In this document: positions 7,652-12,498 of the stretch, piece after piece
Position numbering within the stretch: position 1 is the first letter of the stretch
Layout of the letters: every line of letters starts with the position of its first letter
Origin: an uncultured Oscillospiraceae bacterium
GTDB taxonomy: Bacteria; Bacillota; Clostridia; Oscillospirales; Ruminococcaceae
Reading direction: 5' to 3'
NCBI GenBank assembly: GCA_900548355.1
Contig: URKR01000042.1
Location: forward strand, 1 to 12,498
DNA: 12,498 nt
Made by a program: the position numbers and the translations under genes
Notes under the pieces: model-generated
Told to the model about the DNA's origin: nothing
Database searches by the model: none
The model's input: only the letters and a program-made list of their open reading frames with translations

Positions 7652-8751
7652 TGCAAGTAGAAACTCTTCTGCGCCGGAGCATCCGGGAAAAACCGGCCAG
7701 CAAACGCAGCGCCCGGCAGAAAACTTCCACCCCGCGGGACATGGTCCGCATGAACCTCAATGAGAACGCCTACGGCATGTCGGATACCGTGCAGCAGACG
7801 CTGCGGGCCAGCGTGGCCGACAATTCGATGTACCAGGATTTTTATGCATACGACATCCGCAAAAAGGTCGCCGATCTCCACGGGCTGACCGCCGACCATA
7901 TCCTGATCGGCGCGGGGTCGAGCGCGGTGATCGATATGTTGGGCGAGGTTTTTATCAACTATGGCGATGAGGTCCTGTACTGTTCGCCGACCTATGAGGC
8001 GTTCCCCGATATGGTCAGCGACAACGGCGGCGTGCGGGTGGAGGTGCCGCTGACCGCCGACTACCGGTTTGATCTTGCCGCGCTGCGCGCCGCCGTAACC
8101 GACAAAACCAAGATGGTAATCCTGGTCAACCCGAACAACCCAACCGGCACCTGCCTGCCGGCAGCCGAAGTCGAAGCCTTTGTGCGGAGCCTGCCCGACC
8201 ATGTGCTGGCCGTTGTCGATGAAGCGTACTTTGAATATGTCGATACGCCCGGGCATTACAGCCTGATCCGGCTTGTACAGCAGGGGTACGGCAAACCGCT
8301 GATCGTGCTGCGGACCTTTTCAAAAATATACGGCCTGGCCGGGCTGCGGATCGGCTATGCCGTGGCCGACCCGGCCCTGATTGACCAACTCATGAAAGCC
8401 TGCCAGGCCTGGAACGTCAGCCGCATCGCCACGCTGGCCGCCACCGTTGCGCTGGATGACCAGGCCTATGTGGAAAAGGTCCGGGCCGCCAACACAATCG
8501 AGCGGCAGCGGCTGTACAGCGGGCTGCGCGCACTGGGCTGCACGGTGGCCGAACCCGCGGCCAACTTCCTGTATTTTGACACCGGGCGCGACGCCGCGGC
8601 CGTGTCCGGCGCGCTGGCCGGGCGACGCATCCTGATCGGCACCCCGAACGCCCGGTTCAACCGGGTGACCGTCGGCACGCCGGCAGAGAACGCCGCCTTC
8701 CTGCAAGCGCTGGCAGAAGTGCTTGATGCGCTGCCGAAGCGCGCAACCTGA
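7648..8751 (+). CDS. PLP-dependent aminotransferase, class I/II, HisC-like
   Basis: This encodes 367 residues of fold-type I aminotransferase, closest in motif pattern to histidinol-phosphate aminotransferase. MNLNENAYG (35-43) is the HisC-type N-terminal signature. VNPNNPTGTC (160-169) and VVDEAYFEY (189-197) carry the cofactor-binding Asn and Asp191. RTFSKIYGLAGLRIGY (222-237) has the Schiff-base Lys226, and RVTVGTPAEN (339-348) has the substrate-carboxylate Arg. No other histidine biosynthesis gene is nearby. HisC-like enzymes often act on aromatic or other amino acids, so a his-pathway role is not supported. The start lies in ATGATG, with GAGGG 5-8 nt upstream, and overlaps the dehydrogenase stop. 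The product 2-oxo acid could feed the dehydrogenase. The 30-residue basic N-terminal tail before the conserved core is somewhat long. Confidence 0.9.
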   Translation: MMQVETLLRRSIREKPASKRSARQKTSTPRDMVRMNLNENAYGMSDTVQQTLRASVADNSMYQDFYAYDIRKKVADLHGLTADHILIGAGSSAVIDMLGEVFINYGDEVLYCSPTYEAFPDMVSDNGGVRVEVPLTADYRFDLAALRAAVTDKTKMVILVNPNNPTGTCLPAAEVEAFVRSLPDHVLAVVDEAYFEYVDTPGHYSLIRLVQQGYGKPLIVLRTFSKIYGLAGLRIGYAVADPALIDQLMKACQAWNVSRIATLAATVALDDQAYVEKVRAANTIERQRLYSGLRALGCTVAEPAANFLYFDTGRDAAAVSGALAGRRILIGTPNARFNRVTVGTPAENAAFLQALAEVLDALPKRAT

Positions 8752-8774
8752 ACCAGACAAAAGGGGGATTTGCA

Positions 8775-9374
8775 ATGGCAAACTGCTATATCACCATCAA
8801 CCGGCAGTTCGGCAGCCTGGGCCGGCCGATCGCCGTCAAACTGGCCGAAATGCTCGGCATCGAATACTATGACCGCGACATTGTGGAGGAAACCGCCAAA
8901 CAGCTGGGCATCCCGCTGGCCCAGGCCAGCGAGCAGGAGGAAGCCATCCACACCCGGTTTGGGCACATGGCCTTCCCGCTTGGCGCCGGCAGCGCCGAAA
9001 CCCAGCAGCAGATCTTTGATACCCAGACCCAGATCATCCAGCGGCTGGCGGCCAGGGGCTCCGCAATTTTTGTCGGGCGCTGTGCCGATTCCATCCTGCA
9101 AAACCAAAACTGCCTGCGGGTCTTTATCTATGCGCCAAAGGCCAAGCGGTACCTGAACTGCGTCAATACGCTGGATATGTCCCCCACCGAAGCCAAGCGG
9201 ATGATTGAGCGGGTGGACCGCGCCCGGGACCGCTACTGCAAGAAGTATGCCCGGCGCCTGCCCAGCGACCCTGAATACACCCACCTGCAGGTAGACAGCA
9301 GCCTGTTTGGGGTGACCGGCACCGCCGAGCTGCTGGCAACCGTTGCGCAGGAGTATTTTGACGGCGCGCTGTGA
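8775..9374 (+). CDS. Cytidylate-kinase-like P-loop protein (PF13189 type)
   Basis: This protein of 199 residues matches the Clostridia-rich cytidylate-kinase-like family. ITINRQFGSLGRPIA (6-20) holds the P-loop region, EYYDRDIVEE follows at 30-39, and IFVGRCADSIL (98-108) is the NMP-binding-side motif. MIERVDRARDRYCKKYA (143-159) is the basic lid-like helix. Canonical kinases have GxxGxGKG(S/T); here the loop lacks the invariant Lys, as is common in this family, so true CMP kinase activity is doubtful. The closest known roles are nucleotide phosphorylation or regulation. It lies 23 nt after the aminotransferase with a good AAGGGGG site, and is the last gene of the operon. No terminator is visible before the next promoter. 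Biochemical role unknown. Confidence 0.85.
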   Translation: MANCYITINRQFGSLGRPIAVKLAEMLGIEYYDRDIVEETAKQLGIPLAQASEQEEAIHTRFGHMAFPLGAGSAETQQQIFDTQTQIIQRLAARGSAIFVGRCADSILQNQNCLRVFIYAPKAKRYLNCVNTLDMSPTEAKRMIERVDRARDRYCKKYARRLPSDPEYTHLQVDSSLFGVTGTAELLATVAQEYFDGAL

Positions 9375-9378
9375 CCCC

Positions 9379-9407
9379 TTGACGCAGCCCGGCCCCCTTG
9401 CTATACT
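9379..9407 (+). promoter_or_regulatory. Near-consensus promoter of the nucleotidyltransferase gene
   Basis: The -35 is TTGACG (9379-9384) and the -10 is TATACT (9402-9407), separated by exactly 17 bp, with an extended -10 TG at 9399-9400. The predicted transcript start is near 9414, about 24 nt before the ATG. AGGAGG (9425-9430) is 7 nt upstream of the start. Confidence 0.8.
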
Positions 9408-9437
9408 GGGAAAAACGCAATAGCAGGAGGTTTTCCC

Positions 9438-10226
9438 ATGTACGAGCACCACAAGGAATCGCTGCGCATCATGGCGGAACATTACCGCCGCCAGCCCGGC
9501 GTGATCGCGCTGATCTTCGGCGGTTCGGTCGCCAAAGGGATTGAGCGGCCGGATTCCGACCTGGACGGCATGGCGGTTGTCTCGCAGGAGGAATTTGACC
9601 GCCGGGTGGCGACCAGCACAAGCACCGAGATGATCACCGGCCAGTGCACCTACCCCGAAGGCTATTTTGATGTCAAATACATCACCAAGGACTTTCTGCG
9701 CCTTGCGGCGGAAAAGGGCAGCGAACCGACCCGCTCTTCCTTTTATAAAGCGCAGGTGCTGTTTTCGGACGATCCGGAAATTGCGCCGCTCATTGCCCGG
9801 ATTGCCGAATTCCAGCAATCCGAAAAGGCGGAGAAGATGCTTTCGTTCTATTCGGATCTCATGCTTTGTTACGGTTATTACTGGAAAACGCTGCGGGTCG
9901 AACATTATATGAAAATCCGCATGGCAAGCGAGATGGTCTACTGCCTGTACCGGCTTATCCTGCAGGAAAACGAAATCCTGTTCCCCTGCAACCGCCGGCT
10001 TGAGCAATATGTGGAGATGGCGCCCGACAAGCCGGAAAACTTCGTGCCGATGTGCCGCGCTTTCTGCGAAACCTTTGACGATGCGCTGTTTGACAGGATT
10101 CTTGCCGCTTACAAAGCCTGGACGCGCTGGCCCCACCCGACCGACCTCAATATTATAGCCAGCCGCCGCCAGCTTGACTTTGAAAAATGGTGGTACATCC
10201 CCCGCCCGCTGATTGCCGAGTGGTAA
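9438..10226 (+). CDS. Nucleotidyltransferase-domain protein (MNT/NTP_transf_2 fold)
   Basis: This is a soluble protein of 262 residues. The N-terminal nucleotidyltransferase core shows IFGGSVAKGIERPDSDLD: Gly28-Gly29-Ser30, then Asp41-x-Asp43. The third metal ligand is probably Asp78 in EGYFDVKYI. The catalytic set is therefore complete. The C-terminal half (about 120-262) is alpha-helical with many aromatics and may bind the acceptor. Relatives include aminoglycoside nucleotidyltransferases and minimal nucleotidyltransferase domains of toxin-antitoxin pairs; no partner HEPN gene is adjacent, and the single-chain length argues against an MNT antitoxin. Acceptor unknown; an antibiotic-modifying role is possible but unsupported. 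It has a strong own promoter, consensus AGGAGG site and strong terminator, so it is an independent transcription unit. Confidence 0.82.
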   Translation: MYEHHKESLRIMAEHYRRQPGVIALIFGGSVAKGIERPDSDLDGMAVVSQEEFDRRVATSTSTEMITGQCTYPEGYFDVKYITKDFLRLAAEKGSEPTRSSFYKAQVLFSDDPEIAPLIARIAEFQQSEKAEKMLSFYSDLMLCYGYYWKTLRVEHYMKIRMASEMVYCLYRLILQENEILFPCNRRLEQYVEMAPDKPENFVPMCRAFCETFDDALFDRILAAYKAWTRWPHPTDLNIIASRRQLDFEKWWYIPRPLIAEW

Positions 10227-10243
10227 CGCCGTACCGCAAAAAG

Positions 10244-10278
10244 CGCCTCCCCAGGTCTGTACCGGGGAGGCGTTTTTT
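10244..10278 (+). terminator. Strong intrinsic terminator after the nucleotidyltransferase gene
   Basis: CGCCTCCCC (10244-10252) pairs with GGGGAGGCG (10264-10272), extended inward by GGT/ACC around a CTGT loop. Six T's follow at 10273-10278. The upstream A-run at 10238-10242 lets it also act on the opposite strand. Confidence 0.9.
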
Positions 10279-10288
10279 CAGCGGGCGC

Positions 10289-10325
10289 AAAAATGACAGC
10301 CGCGCCGGCAGAGCCGGCGCGGCTG
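10289..10325 (-). terminator. Terminator of the sigma/anti-sigma/secreted-protein unit
   Basis: CAGCCGCGCCGGC (10297-10309) pairs perfectly with GCCGGCGCGGCTG (10313-10325) around an AGA loop, a 13-bp stem. On the minus strand it is followed by TCA and five T's (10293-10289). It closes the minus-strand transcript 40 bases after the secreted-protein stop. Confidence 0.8.
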
Positions 10326-10364
10326 GGGCAGAGGTTCCCGTGTTGGTTTTGGATTCAGATGAAG

Positions 10365-10751
10365 TTAGCAGCGTTTTTCGAAATCGTAGGTAACGGTTTC
10401 TGTTACGCCGTTGCAGGTTACGGTGGCAGTGGTGTTCAGCTTGTAGGTCGTACCGGATTTGATGTCGTAGTAACCGATGAACTCATGGCGAGGCCCATAA
10501 TAGGTTTCACTTGTTTGATCTACCTGCTTATAGTTTCCCCAAAAGCCTCTTTCATAAAGTGTCAGCGTGCACTCAATTTTGGTGGTCCCTTCAAGCGCAA
10601 TAATTGCACTCGTATAACTTCCGTCAGACGCTGACATACTTGGGCTAATCGAAGCTACGTTTTCCCACCGAGGTTGAACTGCAAATGCTGTCGTACTTAC
10701 AATTCCGAGCAAGAGCGCAACGGCTAAGATGCTCCGCAATATTTTTTTCAT
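10365..10751 (-). CDS. Small secreted protein of unknown function
   Basis: This encodes 128 residues from the ATG at 10751, which has AAAGGTG about 8 nt upstream and gives a classical signal peptide (MKKILRS, hydrophobic core, cleavage likely after TAFA at 24). An in-frame ATG at 10769, with GAGGT 6 nt upstream, would add six residues and cannot be excluded. The mature part, about 104 residues, is rich in Ser, Thr, Tyr and Gly with alternating hydrophobic beta-like strands (KIECTLTLYERG, YKLNTTATVTCNGV), suggesting a small beta-sandwich. Cys61, Cys113 and the terminal Cys128 are present, so a disulfide is possible. No lipobox or sortase motif is seen. It follows the putative anti-sigma gene after 93 nt and has a candidate ECF-type promoter. 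Base composition is lower in GC than most of the window. It resembles small Firmicute secreted proteins of unknown function. Confidence 0.72.
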   Translation of the reverse strand: MKKILRSILAVALLLGIVSTTAFAVQPRWENVASISPSMSASDGSYTSAIIALEGTTKIECTLTLYERGFWGNYKQVDQTSETYYGPRHEFIGYYDIKSGTTYKLNTTATVTCNGVTETVTYDFEKRC

Positions 10752-10790
10752 TTTAGACACACCTTTCATAGAGGAACCTCATTTTATATA

Positions 10791-10817
10791 TTCGTACAGC
10801 ACCCTAAAAAGGTTACA
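10791..10817 (-). promoter_or_regulatory. Candidate ECF-type promoter of the secreted-protein gene
   Basis: On the minus strand TGTAAC (10817-10812) is followed by C and a T5 run, a 17-bp spacer, then CGAA (10794-10791). The AAC core with a T-run just after it and a CG-starting -10 is the general layout of ECF promoters such as those of SigW. A housekeeping alternative is TATATA (10790-10785) with no good -35. No identical pair was found upstream of the sigma gene. Confidence 0.35.
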
Positions 10818-10844
10818 CCACATAATTATTTTGGCACAAAGTTC

Positions 10845-11579
10845 TTAACTCCCCTCAGTATAGAATTCGATTCCATCGGCTATCTTCATGATTTCCTGCA
10901 ATCCAAAATTTGAACTTATATGGAACGACCATCCGTTATCCTGCCAAACCAGTTCATTACTCTCATCTTTCATAATTCCCCAGATTGCATCTGTATCATC
11001 AAACCTCATCTGATAATAGCTCGTGTATTCGTTGTCTAGTGCTACAGCTTGATCTCTCTCTACTGGCAAGATGCGGACAACAAACCAATCTTTCTTGGCT
11101 TTTTGGTATTCTGCATAAAAGCGCGTTCCATCAACGATATTTTCTTCTGTAACTACAAAGCCTTCTGGTATATATGTTAATATCACTCGTAACGGTAAGC
11201 ATAATACGTCGTTCTCCTCCTCATGCTCAAACACCACCTCCACAAACTGTTCCCGCCAGTTCATGACGGTGGAAACCACTGCTTCGCGGACGGCGCGGGC
11301 CGGCATCAGCATACAGGTGAAAACCGTCACCACCGTTGTAACCACCACAAACATCCGCCTGGCCGCACGCAGCGCTTCCCGCTTTTGCTTTTTCCACCGG
11401 GCCTGCCGCAGCAGCCGCCTCATCTTTTTCTCAAACCGCTGCGATGGCTGAAACGCCGCGCCCATCGCTTCCGGCCCGGGCATCGCCGCCATTTCCCGCG
11501 CCTCGGCTTCGGCCATCACCAGCGCGATCAAGGCATCCGCAGACATGCGGATCTCATTACCGTCCTGCTGGTTCATCAT
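10845..11579 (-). CDS. Putative anti-sigma factor, single-pass membrane protein with DUF4367-like outer domain
   Basis: This encodes 244 residues. A cytoplasmic N-terminal part (1-75) is Ala/Glu-rich then basic (QRFEKKMRRLLRQARWKKQK). One membrane helix lies at about 76-94 (MFVVVTTVVTVFTCML). The outer part (95-244) has YIPEGFVVTEE, DDTDAIW and LVWQDNGWSFHISS, the pattern of DUF4367 domains found on clostridial sigma-linked membrane proteins. No zinc anti-sigma HxxxCxxC motif is present. Its first codons overlap the sigma gene by 23 nt, with GGAG 5-8 nt before ATGATG, so the two are co-translated. Expected role: hold the ECF factor at the membrane until an outside signal is sensed. The codons for residues 120 onward are clearly AT-richer than those for 1-119. 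Confidence 0.8.
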   Translation of the reverse strand: MMNQQDGNEIRMSADALIALVMAEAEAREMAAMPGPEAMGAAFQPSQRFEKKMRRLLRQARWKKQKREALRAARRMFVVVTTVVTVFTCMLMPARAVREAVVSTVMNWREQFVEVVFEHEEENDVLCLPLRVILTYIPEGFVVTEENIVDGTRFYAEYQKAKKDWFVVRILPVERDQAVALDNEYTSYYQMRFDDTDAIWGIMKDESNELVWQDNGWSFHISSNFGLQEIMKIADGIEFYTEGS

Positions 11580-12114
11580 CGGTCTCCAATTCTTTCAAAA
11601 TCATCTGCCGGGCCCGGTACAGCCGCACTTTGACATTCTGCGGCGTAATTTCCAGAATCCGCGCAATTTCCTGGATAGAGTATCCCATCCGGCGCAGGTT
11701 CAGCGGCGCTTTGTATTTGTCGTCCATCCGGCTCACAAAGGAAACCAGCGCTTCAAACTCAATGGCATGCAGCACAACTTCCTCCGGTTCCTGCCGGGTT
11801 GGGGTTGACCAGTTCAGCAGCTCTTCATCGCGCGCCGGCTTCATCCTGTTCAGCTTCCGCACAATATCCACCCCTTTGCTGTGGGTAATAATCGTCAGGA
11901 ACCTCTTCAGCTTTTTGGTATCCGCCACTTCCACATCATCCAGAATGCGTATCAGGTGCAGGAAGGTTTCGTGCACGACATCTTCGGCCAGGTAATGCTC
12001 CCCCACCACCTTGAGGGCTTCACAATACATCAGGTCTGCGTAGTTTTCATAAATATAGGTGATTTTTTCCTTTTGCTCTGCTGTTTCCAGCATCGCGATG
12101 TACATCCAAAGCAT
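11557..12114 (-). CDS. ECF-type RNA polymerase sigma factor (sigma-70 family)
   Basis: This encodes 185 residues, the usual ECF size, with only regions 2 and 4. Region 2 is at about 16-90; AEDVVHETFLHLIRIL (43-58) is the polymerase-binding helix and YENYADLMYCEALKVVG precedes it. Region 4 is at about 115-176, with the helix-turn-helix GYSIQEIARILEITPQNVKVRLYRARQMI at 144-172 that reads the -35. The ATG at 12114 is preceded by AGGAG with a 7-nt spacer. It lies 17 nt after a small upstream ORF and overlaps the anti-sigma start by 23 nt. Transcription probably comes from the extended -10 promoter at 12363, which is of housekeeping type. It would direct transcription of a small regulon, possibly including the secreted-protein gene downstream. 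Confidence 0.92.
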   Translation of the reverse strand: MLWMYIAMLETAEQKEKITYIYENYADLMYCEALKVVGEHYLAEDVVHETFLHLIRILDDVEVADTKKLKRFLTIITHSKGVDIVRKLNRMKPARDEELLNWSTPTRQEPEEVVLHAIEFEALVSFVSRMDDKYKAPLNLRRMGYSIQEIARILEITPQNVKVRLYRARQMILKELETDDEPAGR

Positions 12115-12131
12115 ATGCCTGCTCCTGCCGG

Positions 12132-12287
12132 TCAGGGGTTATGCATGCCCGTCGGTATCCCGCCGCAAAAGCCAGGCGCTCTAACGTGCGATACCCTCAC
12201 GGGGTATGTGCGCCGGCTGGAATGCCGGCCATCCTGTACCCGGCGTCGCCGGGTGTGTCGGCCCGCCTGCCGATCCTTCTTCTTCAT
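12132..12287 (-). CDS. Possible 51-residue basic small ORF in the sigma-gene leader
   Basis: The ATG at 12287 is preceded by GAGGTG (12299-12294) with a 6-nt spacer, so it should be translatable. The stop TGA at 12134-12132 is 17 nt before the sigma start. The product begins MKKKDRQAGRHTRRRR, has about one third Arg/Lys/His, one Cys and no membrane segment or recognised domain. The coding stretch is largely made of four hairpins, so the peptide may be incidental to an RNA structure. If translated, it could couple ribosome movement to folding of the leader. Protein function unknown; confidence that it is a real gene is low. Confidence 0.3.
   Translation of the reverse strand: MKKKDRQAGRHTRRRRVQDGRHSSRRTYPVRVSHVRAPGFCGGIPTGMHNP
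12191..12273 (-). repeat. Array of four tandem hairpins in the sigma-gene leader
   Basis: Plus-strand stems are ATACCC/GGGTAT (12191-12196/12202-12207), GCCGGC/GCCGGC (12212-12217/12224-12229), ACCCGG/CCGGGT (12238-12243/12249-12254) and TCGGC/GCCGA (12258-12262/12269-12273). Each has a 5-6 bp perfect stem and a 5-6 nt loop, with spacers of 3-8 nt. The stem sequences differ, so this is a repeat of shape, not of sequence. The array lies within the predicted transcript between the promoter at 12363 and the sigma start, and no T-run follows it. Confidence 0.6.
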
Positions 12288-12362
12288 CCTTTTCACCTCG
12301 CGGTAAGCGTTACAGGGATGCCGCCTGAAACGGAACGCCTGTGTATGGTTTGTATCTTCCTT

Positions 12363-12371
12363 ATTATAACA
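12363..12371 (-). promoter_or_regulatory. Extended -10 promoter of the sigma-factor operon
   Basis: On the minus strand TGTTATAAT gives a perfect -10 TATAAT (12368-12363) with the extended TG at 12371-12370. No good -35 is found 16-18 bp upstream, which is normal for extended -10 promoters. Transcription would start near 12356, leaving a leader of about 240 nt before the sigma gene. Confidence 0.6.
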
Positions 12372-12474
12372 AATGATGGGTAAAAATTGATATATCTCTA
12401 AATAATCTTTCTGGCGCATTTCCGCCGTCCGTTGGCGGGCGGCCCAGACTGTCAAAAAAGTCAAAATCCGTCTC

Positions 12475-12496
12475 CGTCGGCGGACATGCGCCGACG
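12475..12496 (-). terminator. Possible terminator of an upstream minus-strand gene
   Basis: CGTCGGCG (12475-12482) pairs with CGCCGACG (12489-12496) around GACATG. On the minus strand GAGACGG, then TTTT and TTTTTT separated by GAC, follow. The T-rich part starts about 8 nt after the stem, so this is a weak call at the window edge. The remaining stretch 12372-12474 shows only this T-rich tract and an imperfect GC hairpin near 12421-12441. Confidence 0.3.
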
Positions 12497-12498
12497 AC

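Noticed and set aside
7648..8751. Histidine biosynthesis gene (hisC)
   Set aside because: Motifs are HisC-like, but no other his gene is nearby and the gene is translationally coupled to a hydroxyacid dehydrogenase, so only a HisC-like aminotransferase is claimed.
8466..10136. 556-codon minus-strand open frame
   Set aside because: It is antisense to the aminotransferase, cytidylate-kinase-like and nucleotidyltransferase genes, which all show clear family motifs. High GC at third positions produces such shadow frames, and the translation is low-complexity with no domain.
9438..10226. MNT antitoxin of a HEPN/MNT toxin-antitoxin pair
   Set aside because: No HEPN-type gene is adjacent, the protein is much longer than a minimal MNT domain, and it has its own promoter and terminator.
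12191..12273. CRISPR array
   Set aside because: The hairpins share geometry but not sequence, so there are no direct repeats or spacers.

Overview
The window looks like a chromosomal segment from a GC-rich, Gram-positive anaerobe of the class Clostridia, probably an Oscillospiraceae/Ruminococcaceae-type gut bacterium. This is inference from strong AGGAGG/AAAGGAG-type ribosome binding sites, a lipobox-type solute-binding protein, an ECF sigma gene paired with a DUF4367-like membrane protein, a PF13189-type cytidylate-kinase-like protein and high GC. No RNA gene, CRISPR array or transposase was seen.

Layout. (1) Positions 2-1093 (+) are the C-terminal part of an ABC-2-type permease cut by the window edge. 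(2) Positions 1163-2368 (-) encode a winged-helix protein of the AlkZ/YcaQ-related family, with its own promoter and a shared terminator hairpin. (3) Positions 2402-2785 are a gene-free divergent regulatory region. It holds a strong extended -10 promoter, an inverted repeat over its -35, and a leader of about 240 nt containing two intrinsic-terminator hairpins and a pair of mutually exclusive hairpins. (4) Positions 2786-9374 (+) are a seven-gene operon: polar amino acid ABC permease, ATPase and lipoprotein, MATE exporter, D-2-hydroxyacid dehydrogenase, HisC-like aminotransferase and cytidylate-kinase-like protein. Three consecutive junctions (lipoprotein/MATE, MATE/dehydrogenase, dehydrogenase/aminotransferase) are 4-bp ATGA overlaps. 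(5) Positions 9438-10226 (+) encode a nucleotidyltransferase-fold protein with its own near-consensus promoter and terminator. (6) Positions 10365-12287 (-) are an ECF sigma factor, an overlapping DUF4367-like putative anti-sigma gene and a small secreted protein. The sigma gene is preceded by an extended -10 promoter and a leader with four tandem hairpins overlapping a 51-codon ORF.

How it fits together. The central operon reads as an amino-acid handling module. An alpha-amino acid is imported by the ABC system, deaminated by the PLP enzyme to a 2-oxo acid, and reduced by the dehydrogenase to a D-2-hydroxy acid. The MATE protein, coupled between importer and enzymes, could export the product. 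This is an inference from gene content and translational coupling; the substrate is not readable from the sequence. The leader suggests the operon is attenuated. At the right end, the sigma/anti-sigma pair probably senses an envelope or extracellular signal, and the secreted protein downstream has a candidate ECF-type promoter, so it may be the output of that circuit.
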